Of a stretch of DNA of 64,000 nucleotides, positions 53,812-64,000 are shown piece by piece. The notes under the pieces were generated by a model. The model did not search any database. It was not told the origin of the DNA and saw only the letters and a program-made list of their open reading frames with translations. A program made the position numbers and the translations under genes. Within the stretch, counting starts at the first letter, position 1, and each line of letters opens with the position of its first letter. Source of the DNA: Nymphaea colorata (Eukaryota > Streptophyta > Magnoliopsida > Nymphaeales > Nymphaeaceae); contig NC_045139.1 of assembly GCF_008831285.2 (NCBI RefSeq), positions 32,213,706-32,277,705 on the forward strand. Reading direction: 5' to 3'.

Positions 53812-54226
53812 CTTGACGCCCATGTCCCCAACTGATCTTTCCTAGTTTCCTTGCTTTTGATTCTCACATCAACCTGCACCCAGTTCAACCCCACCATGTG
53901 GCTGTTGCTACTGAAGTTGTTGGTCGTTTAGATAGTGTTTGATAAGAATATATATGCTTGGATGCATAATTTTGGAGCATATGCTCCAATAAACATACAA
54001 ATTCTTGTCTAAGAGAACAAGTTATGATAAGGTATGGCCATTCACCTATATAATGGGATACCATTCTCTTTTTTCTTCTAAGAAAACAATGCCTCCAGTT
54101 GTCCACCTACCAAAATCATCCTAACTTCCTTTCTAAGAACAAAACGTAAATGATAAGAATATGTAACAACGTTTCTATGCATATGTAGACAGATTTGGAC
54201 CTTTTCTAGAAGGGATTCCTCGAGAA

Positions 54227-54666
54227 TAGGGATGTCAAAAAATTTGATTTAGATCTATTATCTAGCTTAACCATTTTCAAAAAAATTGAATATCGAAAAA
54301 AATTTGATATCTGATTAAAAAATCAGATTGGTTCGGATTTCAGACATGACACCCGATCATATTTGGATGCAGATTTAAGTAAATATCTGATCAGATTCAT
54401 GATCATGTTAGATATAGTTTTAAATAAACATCCTAAATTCAAAATTTATAATGCTGTCTAGATTCAGTTTAGAAGCCGGATTCCATTTCAGATGTTAATC
54501 TAACAATCAGGTTCGGATTGAAATCAAATTTGTGAATTCAGATTCAGATTTGGATATAGTATAAAATTTTCTTCATTCATATTCAAGTCCGAAACTAACA
54601 TTAAAAAAAAAAACTGGATATGACAAATAAAATATTCGATTTGAATCCAATTTGTTGACATCCCTA
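54227..54666. mobile_element. 440-bp TIR element (MITE) with TAGGGATGTCAA ends
   Basis: The left end TAGGGATGTCAAAAAATTTG and the inverted right end TAGGGATGTCAACAAATTGG match over almost 30 bp with a few changes. The interior is AT-rich with recurrent GATTCAGAT- and ATCTGAT-like words and has no coding capacity. The end sequence resembles hAT-like MITEs, but the flanking 8 bases match only partly (CTCGAGAA versus CTCACCAA), so the superfamily is tentative. Confidence 0.75.
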
Positions 54667-55312
54667 CTCACCAAAGCAGATTATACATGGACATTTTTTC
54701 TTAACAAAATCTACATTCCTATTTTTTTTTCTGCCAATAAAAATATACACCTTATAAAGCACTTTTGTAATACATTAAGGTTTAAATCATACCATAGTTT
54801 GATCAATGTCATGTTATATAAGTGGGTATGAAATTTGAATTATATAAATGCTGTCATTGTACTAGCAAACCCTAATATGAAATTTGGTTGCTTGTTACAA
54901 GAAAGTAATCTTAGCTTTTTGGTTACATTAGATATGCGAAAGCGATATAAGTGATTTTAGATCATGGATCTGAAATATACAATGCCAAAATCCATTGTTT
55001 GTTTAAATAGTGACTAGATTTAGAGTTTTTTTCCTCATTTTATCCCAAAAGATTGAATCAAAGAGAAATCTTTAAAATAAGTGAAGTTTTTCATGCAACT
55101 ATCTGATTAAACACACGTCCATGAATATGAGAAAACTATGAGTTGGAGTACTCCCACTTTAGGTCCATGGCCGGAGGGGAGGCCATGAGCCAGCTCTTGA
55201 GGCCTAAAGCCTGCCAAGCCAGTCCATAGACCAGGCTGGGCCAAGACAATGGAGCCAATCTGTCGGCCGAACCCATCGAGGTTTGACCTGGCCTGGAGAT
55301 ACACAACAATGT

Positions 55313-55503
55313 TGTGGCAAAGCCAATGTAGGACCCGCTTGGGCCCTGGCCCCACCTCAAATTTTTCTTTAACATTTCATATGTAAATTTTAGAAAATTT
55401 GGCTTGTTTTATTTAAAAATTTTGAAGAATGATATTTCGGCGCTGGTCAAAATTTGGAAACTTTAATTCGGCCCCCTTTTGAAAAATTTCTGGCTCCGTC
55501 CCT
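55313..55503. mobile_element. Small TIR element, sister of the 55928-56119 copy
   Basis: A 191-bp element flanked by ACAACAATGT (55303-55312) and ACAACAGTGT (55504-55513), a 10-bp duplication with one difference. Its interior aligns block by block with 55928-56119 (GCTTGGGCCCTG.CCCCA.CTCAA, TTTTAGAAAATTTGGCTTG, GAATGATATTTC, then GGCTCCGTCCCT at the end). Confidence 0.65.
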
Positions 55504-55927
55504 ACAACAGTGTCAGTCCAATGAACGACTCAACTTGAAGGTTAGACATTTTTTGGATCACCTAAGTAGGCTTGAACCCGGCCGAGCAAGTTCATGGGCG
55601 AGCCAACATGTTGGTCGAGCCCGAACCAAGTCAATATGGAGCACAGTAGAGAACCTGATGAGGTAAACATTGTTGGGATCTTGTTGAGTGAGCAGTCATC
55701 CATGCCTTAATTGAGGAGCATTAGTAGCAATAATAGCAACAACCATTATGAGAGGAGTTTGAATGCTATCCATCAGGGCAATAACTCCTTTCCCATTGTT
55801 TGAAGAATCAATGCCTTTTGCTTTTAAGAAATTAGGAATGCCAAGCTGGTGACAGAGAAAGGGCTGCTCTGCTAGCCAGCCCCAATCCCCAGAGTGGGTC
55901 TCCTCACATGCCAACTAAAACTTATGA

Positions 55928-56119
55928 GGGGCCGAGCCAAGGTAAGGCCCGCATGGGCCCTGACCCCATCTCAATTTTTTTTTTTTAAATTTACCATGTA
56001 AATTTTAAAAAATTTCACTTGTTTTATATAAAATTTTTGAAAAATGATATTTCCACCCTAATCAAAATTCAAAAAATTTAATTTGTTCCGCATCATGAAA
56101 ATTTTTTGGCTCTGCCCCT
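55928..56119. mobile_element. Small TIR element with 8-bp target duplication
   Basis: A 192-bp element flanked by ACTTATGA (55920-55927 and 56120-56127). Inverted ends: GGGGCCGAGCCAAGG at the left, and the right end reversed reads GGGGCAGAGCCAAAA. It has the same orientation and family as 55313-55503, and a similar remnant lies at about 32265-32370. An 8-bp duplication suggests hAT; one extra shared base would make it Mutator-like. Confidence 0.7.
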
Positions 56120-57322
56120 ACTTATGACTCAATATTTTAGCGGAATTTAACATGATTAGGCATAACATAATTGCACATCAATGATATGAATCGTGATAGT
56201 CTTGTTCAAGAACCCTCTTTTGCCAAAGAAGGCCAAGTTTTAGGAGGCGTTTGGATGACACCCAAAAACCAGGTTTGTGAAACTCTAAAACCAAGCTTCT
56301 TAGAGTCCGGATGCCATAAAAACTTAGTTTTATAAAAATCAATTTTGACAAAACCTGATTTTATAAGGAAAAAAAGAGCGAAAAACCCGACTTCTCTTAA
56401 GTTATTATTCAAATAAAACCAGTTTGAACTCGTTAATAATTCAAAAAGAAGTGAACAGATTTACTTTGAATATATAATTGCATTATTTTTGTACAATGTA
56501 GGGATAGAAAAGAGGGGAAATGGGGATGCTGTACTTTGGAGAGTTGAAGAGAAAAAACAACATTGCCAACACATGGACAGCCTCTAGACCTAACACCACG
56601 CATTATTTATGCGCTTGGTTGGTAGGCATTTCCCTTAGTTGGTGGGGTCACATTTTTCATTTTTCACCAAAATGTTTGGTATTCACATGGGAAAAAACCC
56701 ATGTCAGAAAACTACAGCTCCCCATGAATTGGAATCATTTTCTATAGACTTTTTCCAAGGAAAAAAGAAAGAAAGAGAAAAAGACAAAGCCGATAAATTG
56801 GGAATATATATCAAAATTTGGAGACAAGAAGTCCTCTAGATAAAAAAAATTGGGGACAAAAAGTCTTTGGATCCGAGGTGGTTAACGATTCTTTTAACTA
56901 AAGACCCTCATGAGTCCACTGTTTGGAAGGAAAAAGTTTTCCTCGAAACCAAAGAGTAATTTTTTGGAGAAGATGACTTACAACTGAACATGGAGTGATG
57001 CTTAAGGATTGTTGTCAAACACGAACAAATCTAATCAAACACGCTTCAAACGATATGAGGAGGAAGGAACCTTTTTTATTCTTGCACACGAAGCAAAAAA
57101 AAAAAAAAAAAAGGAAATTCCAAAAGTGCACTTGTTCTTTTCAACAAATGACCGAACTCAGCTCATGCAACTGAATTGTTGAACCAAATGGTCAAACCAT
57201 ACCAATGTCACTAGATCGGCTGATTCGAATTAAATCAGTGGCAAATCCATTTAATTAAATTAAAAAATGGCATATATTATTCTTAATTATTTTTAGTACT
57301 CTAAATGTCTTTTCATTTTGAT

Positions 57323-57324
<2 letters not shown>

Positions 57325-57376
<52 letters not shown>

Positions 57377-57408
57377 CAATTTCATTTAATTCAAAGTAAA
57401 AACTTCTA

Positions 57409-57470
<62 letters not shown>
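57325..57470. repeat. (AT)n, (CT)n, (AT)n microsatellite cluster
   Basis: An AT run at 57325-57376 with one interruption, a CT run at about 57412-57442, and an AT run at 57442-57470, about 680 bases before the MINDY start. Confidence 0.95.
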
Positions 57471-57475
<5 letters not shown>

Positions 57476-58148
57476 GAAACGGTTCTCTGACAAACGGAAT
57501 CACAAGAATTAATATTTATAGTATTCATAAAATATTTTAATATAAATATTTAAATATCCAGTGGCAGAGCACTTGCAAGAAGTTAGGTTAAGTGGTCAAC
57601 GAACTCCAAAGGAGCGGCTTGTGAAATAGATGGAAGGGAATGGGCAATTTCGGAAGTTAAAAACCAATTTCACGGTGAACCGACGGACCGACGATGGAGG
57701 AAACGGCGAGAACACGAATCAGAGTGGAAGTTTTTGTGCAGAAGTGTATGACAGCTGTTTGTATACTAAAATAAAGCCGCATTCGTAACATAATCTAAAT
57801 GAGGGGTACTTGTGTCAGAAATTACTTTTTATGTACACGTTTCGAAAATTATGGGAATGACTTATTCCATAAATGGTTCATTGATGGTCTCAAGTAACCT
57901 CCAGGTAATTTCTTGTACCAGCTTTCGTTGTTGGTTTGTTTTAACGTTAAAAAGGCGAGAAAATCTGTCGTTCAATCGCAATCCTTCCTCCCTCTCTTTG
58001 TATTTTTATTTTTCTCCCTTCTTCTCCATTCCATCCGCCACCGCGTGCTCTCTCTCTTTCTCTCCGTCTCTCCATAATACGCTGTTGCCTCCTTCCTTCC
58101 TCTCGGTTGTCGGCCGTCGGAATTTGGGGGTTTCCTTTTGGTTGCTCG

Positions 58149-61100
58149 ATGGCGAGTGAGGAGCAAAGGAAGGAGCAAACGAGAAGTGAGTCCTACAAGA
58201 TCAAGACGGTGAGTTTCTTCGATCGGGAGGTTCCCATCATCTTACAGAATGACAACGGCCCATGCCCTCTACTCGCCATCTGTGAGTGGTTTCGTTTTCT
58301 CCTGCCCCCTTTTCCTCTATATGTTGGAGAAGGTTCAGTTTGGGGATTGCTGATTCCTATCTATGTATATGTTTTATATTGGAATGCCTCTTTATGTGTA
58401 TGAATGGTGCTTTTGTTTCAATTGAAAAACTGTATTTTTGTCCCAACGACCCAATTGCAAAAGTTGTTCACGTCGCCCTTGGCACCAATATTTGACCGAT
58501 TGAAATTGGGAGTAGCCATTTTTTTCATTTTTTCGGTTGCTGTGGTCTCCTGACATTCAATATCGTCTCCAGTCCTGTATTGGTAATTGTTATTTTTATG
58601 AGATTCTTTGGTGGGAAGCAGCAATCTGCATTGTTTTTTATTGAACTGATTGAAGAATGGGCGTTGGAGAAATTTATTCAAATGAATATTGTCTACTTTC
58701 TGAGGTTTGGAGGATTTTATGGGTTATTTTTTCTTGTTTAAATTGGAAGAGAATCTTGGTTGATTACTCTGGAGAAACTTGGAAATGGATAAACAGAAGC
58801 GTAACTCTTGAAGTTTAGTATGTTTAGTGTTCGTAGACCTTGAGGCAAGGGAGCCCACTGTTATGTAGACAAAGATGCAGGGAAAATGTACAAAAAAGAG
58901 AACTGAAGGAAAGATACAGAGTTCAGGAGATAGTCTGCTTTGCCTATCTCTGTTCAGGAGGAACGAACATACTCAATGTCTAAGTCTGATGACAAGCGGC
59001 CTTGACAATAATCACTGGAAGCTTTCACTGTCGCTTGGTAGTCACTTCTGTGTAAGGTGCTTCTCGGGCAGACTGTTAGCCTCTGTGATGGAAATCGTTA
59101 ACACAATCGCTCAACAAATCAAACAGAGATTGATTAAGTCTATGGTGACTAGGTGGCTGTCTTGCTCCTAAGCATCTGATGGAACAAATAGTGAATCAAA
59201 ATAGATGGATGGTTATATTTAGAGAATGAGATTTTCCACGGTACCTTCCATAGGACCATAACATTCTAAAAAGTGTGGGAACTGAATATCATGGAGCCTT
59301 AATAAAAACATTTTGCTAAGAGCTTAATGGAATATTTGTTCAAATTTTAAGCGTTAGCGGTTCTTGCTAAGTTCCTGCAGGTGCTAAAGCATTTTCTTTC
59401 AACTGGAAATAATAAAGCATAAGGTGGAAGGAAATTTCATAAGCATTTGAACAATGGAGGTATACGAGTAATTAAAACAAATAATGTTAAAAGCATATAT
59501 CCAGTTCATGCCTTTTTGTATTGGCCAGTTTCAGAGTAAAGGCAAGAGTAACATAGCCATATTGATAAGTTTACGAGTATTGAATTATATCTCATGCACG
59601 AGTTTGTAAAAAGAACTTCAGCATTGTATCATAATATTAATTTCCTTAGTAATGGTAGATTTTATGAATGTTTTTTTTCAGGATTAATAAGTGACTACTA
59701 TTGGTCAGTTAAAGCTTTCAGTTCTCTCATCTCTGGGATACCTACATATGAGAAAACCTTTTGGAGGAGTATGACTATTAACATCATACTTTTCTGGATA
59801 AGGAAATGAAAATGAGTTGCATTGCAAGTTTGAAAATTAGGAAGTGGTTACTTCAATTTTTTTTTTGGCAGTTTTGGTTAGTGGGAAGCGGGTGGGAAGC
59901 AACACAGGAAACTGTTTAGGAAGTGATATATGTCGAATCCTATAAAATATTAATAGATTGATGCTCACATACGTACACACAATTTACATAAATAAAACTC
60001 TTAAAGAAGATCAACAGTGCAGCTAGGGGAATGGCATCAGAGGGCAACTTATGCCATGAGAATTGGGATTCCCATGACTGGGGACTGGGCCTATGTATGG
60101 GAATTAGGACACCTAACGAATTCCACTTCTGGTTTCTACTTCCTAGTAACTTGGATTCATATTTAGTTTAAGTCACTTTGGTAACTATGTCAAAATTAGT
60201 GAGATTTAATTCTTGGGATAAATCTGCTAGTCGTTTATTGCTTCAAAAGATTTGTTTTCTAGGACGTGTATGATTGTGAAGGAAACGACAATTGAGGAAA
60301 AATTGTTTCCAAGGCAGGCTACTTTTCATGTCAGGCATGTGCTTTCTTTTGTTTGGCAGAATTTGTTTTTGGACATATGCCATAAAACACCTTCCGAAAA
60401 AATATGTATTCTCAACTTGTGCACATGTTTGTCGAGGAGATTTGCAGTTGTTATTTACTCTCTGTTGAACACTAAAAATGTGTTAGCTTTTTGTTGATCT
60501 TTGAATGTGGGAGTCAGTAGATGTATCTTCTTGTAGAGAAATAGCTTCTGGCCTTCAAATAATCTGAAGAAAGAAGTGGTGATACCACAAGTTGCCAGTA
60601 TGAGGTGATACCACAATATACACAACCACATGATGCAAGGAGAAAATATCAAAACACTAGCAACTAAAAAGTTCTAGGCAGTTGTGATTTGATTGATTTT
60701 TTGTGCATGAAAACATTTGCTTATGGTTATTTTCTGAGTATCGTATATGTACATCAGGTGAAGTTCTGTCTGATGTGTACGACAGGTAATGTTCTGTCAC
60801 TGAGAAACAGTTTGAATGCTAATTGGGATGCATCTGAAATTCCACAACAAAGATTGCTTCATCTTGTTGGTGAACGGTTGCTTGATACCAATAATGCTGA
60901 GGTAATATTTTCCGGTTCTGGTTTTTTTTATTTAGCAGATGTACCAAAGTATTATAAACAAACAATTTGTGAAATGGAAAAATGTTATATTTTGGTGCAG
61001 AACAAAGATGCTGGATATATGAAAAATCAGCAGCAGAACATTGCGGATGCATTTGAGCTCGTCCCTTCTCTTGCAACGGGAATAGATGTCAATGTTCGTT

Positions 61101-64000
61101 TCAGAAAGTGCGCATTGTTCTGTTTTTGCAATACCCAATTGTTTATTGTTTGTATGTTACTGTGGAATTTCATAAGGAAAGAGTATTTGTTGCTAAACTT
61201 GACACATTTTTCAGCATACATGACTTCGAGTTTACACCAGTCTGTGCCATATTTGATCTTCTGGAAATTGACCTTGTCCATGGTTGGATAATTGATCCTC
61301 AGGTATGCCTTTCCCCATGTTCTCTGCTCTTTCAAAGAATTCTGAGTAGTGTTGTTCTTATCTTGTACTGTTTTTCACGTGTGCAGTTGTGCGATTGATT
61401 CCTTAACTTTCCATGGTTCTTGATGAACTTGTTTCATTAATCAGGATGCTGATACTGCCTCTGCAATTGGATCAAACTCATACAATACTCTTATGGAGAA
61501 ACTTGTGGCACTTGAAGCAAGCAATATACAGAAAGAGAGCACCTCTCAAGAGGACTGTGTAGATTTTGCTGCTGCGACAACTGCAACTTTGGGAGTTCCA
61601 TCCCCATGTCTTTCAAGACTAAGGTCTTTTGAAGAACCTCCAATTGCAGTCTCTCTTCATGAAAACAAAAGAAAGGGAGATGTTGAAGAAGTAGAACAGC
61701 TTATGAAGGTGTTGGAGCTGTCAAAATCTGATGCTTCAGTAACAACGGATGGACATTTGTCTCCTGAAAGTCTAGATGTTCCCCAAACTCCAGAAGACCC
61801 AAAGGCTGGTGAGGATCAGAGGCCTTCTGAAGCAGAGGAACATAATCAAGAAGAGTGCACCATTTTATCTGCTTCTTTTAGTGGTGGCTCTTCATCAGAA
61901 ACTACACCTGAGGCTACCATCTTATTGGCCCAAAAATCATCCGAAAGCTGTCCGGTTCAGACATCTGAAAACCATGTGGGATTGGTTCCTTCTGGAGAAA
62001 ATGGCACAACTAATGAATCATTCCATGATGAGCCATTCTGTTTTCCAGATAGCTCAGATGCTTGTCCTGATAGCACATGCAAGATTCACTTGTGTGGCTC
62101 GCCAAAGGAGCAGGAGACTCTTACTGACCCAGAAAATTTTTTGAACCCATGCAATAAAACATCCAACAGCAATTTTCCTTCAGTTGTAGCAGACACAAAT
62201 ACAGACTCTTCTGTTACTGATGGTGAACATGATCTTGCTGATGTTCCTATGGATGCAACCTCTAGTTTAGATGGTAGTGAGCCAATATATGAAGGTGAGG
62301 ACTTTGTGCAAGATGCAGGACTTGCTATGTATGAAAGTCCGGAGCCCATGTATGAGGGTGAGATGATACTTGCCAAGCAGGCAGATAGAGAGAAAGAAGA
62401 TGGGTGCAGTAGACAATCCATTGATGAGGATCCTCAACCTAACCATGGTTCCACTAGTCCAACTCCAAGAGAAGGTAAGTGATATTGTTGTTTCGTTGAT
62501 CGCTTTCTTTTATCCCCTGAATAGTAAGGTAATTTTTTATTCTTTTGATGTTTATTCAGGAGAATTAATACGAAATTTCTTGACAAATAATGCAAGCCAG
62601 CTGACTATTTATGGGTATGCTATTTCATGTGTAACAAATTGTGTTGCATATGTTTTGATATTTCCCATTCTCTCTCCATTCACTTATTTTCCTATGCTCC
62701 ACTCTGCAGCTTATTTTGCCTACAGGAACACCTGAAGGAGCACTCACTTTGTGTGTTTTTTCGTAATAACCACTTTAGCACTATGTTTAAGGTAATGGCA
62801 TCTCTTCTTCATGATTTTGTGCTTTATTCCTAACAGGGAGGCAAGTTGGTCAGAGCTTCAAGCTCGAGTCCATAGTGTCAGTTACTCATGTGCTCCAAAT
62901 AAGCATTATCTTCCAACTTCCAAGTAGATACAGTCAAATGTAATCGGATTTGATCTATGTAGTCGCTTGCCACACACAACCTAGCACCAAGGGACAGCCC
63001 AAGTGAGGGCATCCAGGCTCCTTTTACATTTCATTTTCTCTTTGCTTTTAGACTGTTATTACAGGAGTATCCAATTGCTTTTTATTATGCGAGTTTGTTG
63101 ACATCTTTAAAATTTTAAAGCAGTGTTATTCTTTATTTTTTTTGGCTAACAAATTGTGCCTAGATGCTCACTGGGTCTTCTAAGGGCTTGGTGCCTGGGC
63201 AGTTTGACTAGCTTATTTAGGACCTAGGAGCTGAGTTGAAAGAGTATAACCTTGTTCATTTTATCTTTTCCAATTGGAAATAGTAAATATTTTTAGCATT
63301 CACCAGATTGAGTATTATAGGGATTTGGATTATGGTCAGTATCGGGATTTGCTCTTAAGTAGGACAAGAATCTAGAAATGAGCACGCTTTCAAGAGTTAG
63401 ACGCGGTTGTTGATCTATCGTGATCCATGTCATATCTTACCTTTCGGTTTCCTACTTTGTGCTTTGTGGGTGGCATGCTTTTTAGCACCTAGAGACTATT
63501 TTGTTATTGGAGGCTTCAACTTAAAAACCTAATTCTCATTTTATTTTGCAGCATGAAGGTCAACTTTATTTGTTAGCAACTGACCAGGGATACATTAACC
63601 AGCCTGATTTAGTGTGGGAAAAGTTAAATGAGGTATTGTCATGGTCTCGTTCATCTCTCTCTCTTGCCCCTACTTCTTTTTTGCTGTAGGGATAGCTTTA
63701 GTCTAGTTTATGCACGTGGTTGATGCAGATGCTTTGTCATTGTATAGTTGATTACAACTCCATTAATAACGATATCTGATCACCCATTTATCAGGTCAAT
63801 GGAGATACTGTGTTTATGACTGGAAATTTTGAGGAGTTCAAGGTTGGAAATGAAGCCGGTGGATCATGGGATCAACAAAATGCGATGAACAGTACTGCTG
63901 TGTGTAACATACTTTAGATTTGATACTGTGCTGATGGTAGTATAATATGAATATCTGGTTGCTTACTGGTTGTATGGTTCAGGAATATCTTGCCAGAATG
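58149..64000 (+). CDS. MINDY-family deubiquitinase (FAM63-like), 3' end beyond the window
   Basis: Ten exons are visible (58149-58281, 60786-60901, 61001-61107, 61215-61302, 61445-62474, 62560-62614, 62710-62791, 63552-63632, 63795-63899, 63983-64000+), all in phase, giving 605 residues so far. MINDY enzymes are cysteine proteases that trim Lys48-linked ubiquitin chains. The catalytic centre is complete: Gln33 and Cys39 in QNDNGPCPLLAIC, and the general-base His141 in LVHGWIIDPQ. Later blocks LCVFFRNNHFSTMFK, LYLLATDQGY and NGDTVFMTGNF are MINDY-1/2 signatures. Exon 5 (1030 bp) encodes a long acidic Ser/Glu-rich insert (about residues 165-485) with repeats such as EPIYEGEDF and EPMYEGEMI, placed between the catalytic His segment and the RNNHF block. 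Intron 1 is 2.5 kb. The exon 9 donor (GTGTGT at 63900) is chosen by phase. Confidence 0.93.
62277..62373 (+). other. Short internal peptide repeat in the MINDY acidic insert
   Basis: Two copies of the peptide motif (G/P)SEPIYEGEDF / SPEPMYEGEMI are encoded at about 62277-62310 and 62337-62370, 60 bp apart, within the acidic insert of exon 5. They could be short interaction motifs or a simple duplication. Confidence 0.6.

Larger units (their letters stand above)
52464..58148. other. Intergenic region with several small transposons, upstream of the MINDY gene
   Basis: After the chaperone 3' UTR this stretch carries a possible SINE remnant (53395-53600), four TIR or repeat elements (53616-53811, 54227-54666, 55313-55503, 55928-56119), an inverted copy of the repeat family at 27120-27355 (about 56230-56410), a run of A's near 57095, and AT/CT microsatellites (57325-57470). 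The CT-rich 57975-58090 just before the MINDY ATG is probably leader sequence. No supported gene. Confidence 0.6.

Overview
The window is nuclear DNA from a flowering plant. Its genes are split by AT-rich GT-AG introns, the intergenic DNA is AT-rich and full of (AT)n, (AG)n and (AC)n microsatellites and small transposon copies, and every recognisable protein belongs to a land-plant family. There are no operons, ribosome-binding sites, tRNA genes, rRNA genes or CRISPR arrays. I cannot fix the species; nothing seen here forces a grass or a core eudicot.

Seven protein genes could be reconstructed as spliced models that stay in frame, and an eighth runs off the right edge. In order: a PIP2-type plasma-membrane aquaporin (+, 5241-6500); a La-related protein 1 (LARP1) gene (-, 16989-11581) with a 3.1-kb intron carrying a decayed copia integrase fragment; an AT74-type histidine phosphatase (-, 22667-20362); a small secreted-peptide gene encoding a phytosulfokine-like YIYTN precursor (-, 26141-25622); a DUF630/DUF632 protein of the NRG2/APSR1/REL2 group (+, 35532-40029); an RD19-type papain-like cysteine protease (-, 45735-43327); an ATX1-type copper chaperone (+, 49286-52463); and a MINDY-type deubiquitinase (+, from 58149, open at 64000).

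The intergenic stretches hold small mobile DNA: a SINE-like insertion with 15-bp target duplications (27581-27739), a 440-bp TIR element (54227-54666), several related elements of about 190 bp ending in GGGGC(A/G)GAG-like repeats with 8-10 bp target duplications, a decayed copia reverse-transcriptase fragment (about 48694-48930), and a 168-bp-arm inverted repeat between the LARP1 and phosphatase genes (18955-19385) that would fold into a long hairpin if transcribed.

The genes are an ordinary collection of housekeeping and stress genes with no pathway in common. The item most worth follow-up is the peptide gene at 25622-26141. It appears to encode YIYTN instead of the classical phytosulfokine YIYTQ, lacks the usual conserved block before the peptide, and seems to need a GC-AG intron. 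The long hairpin locus is second.
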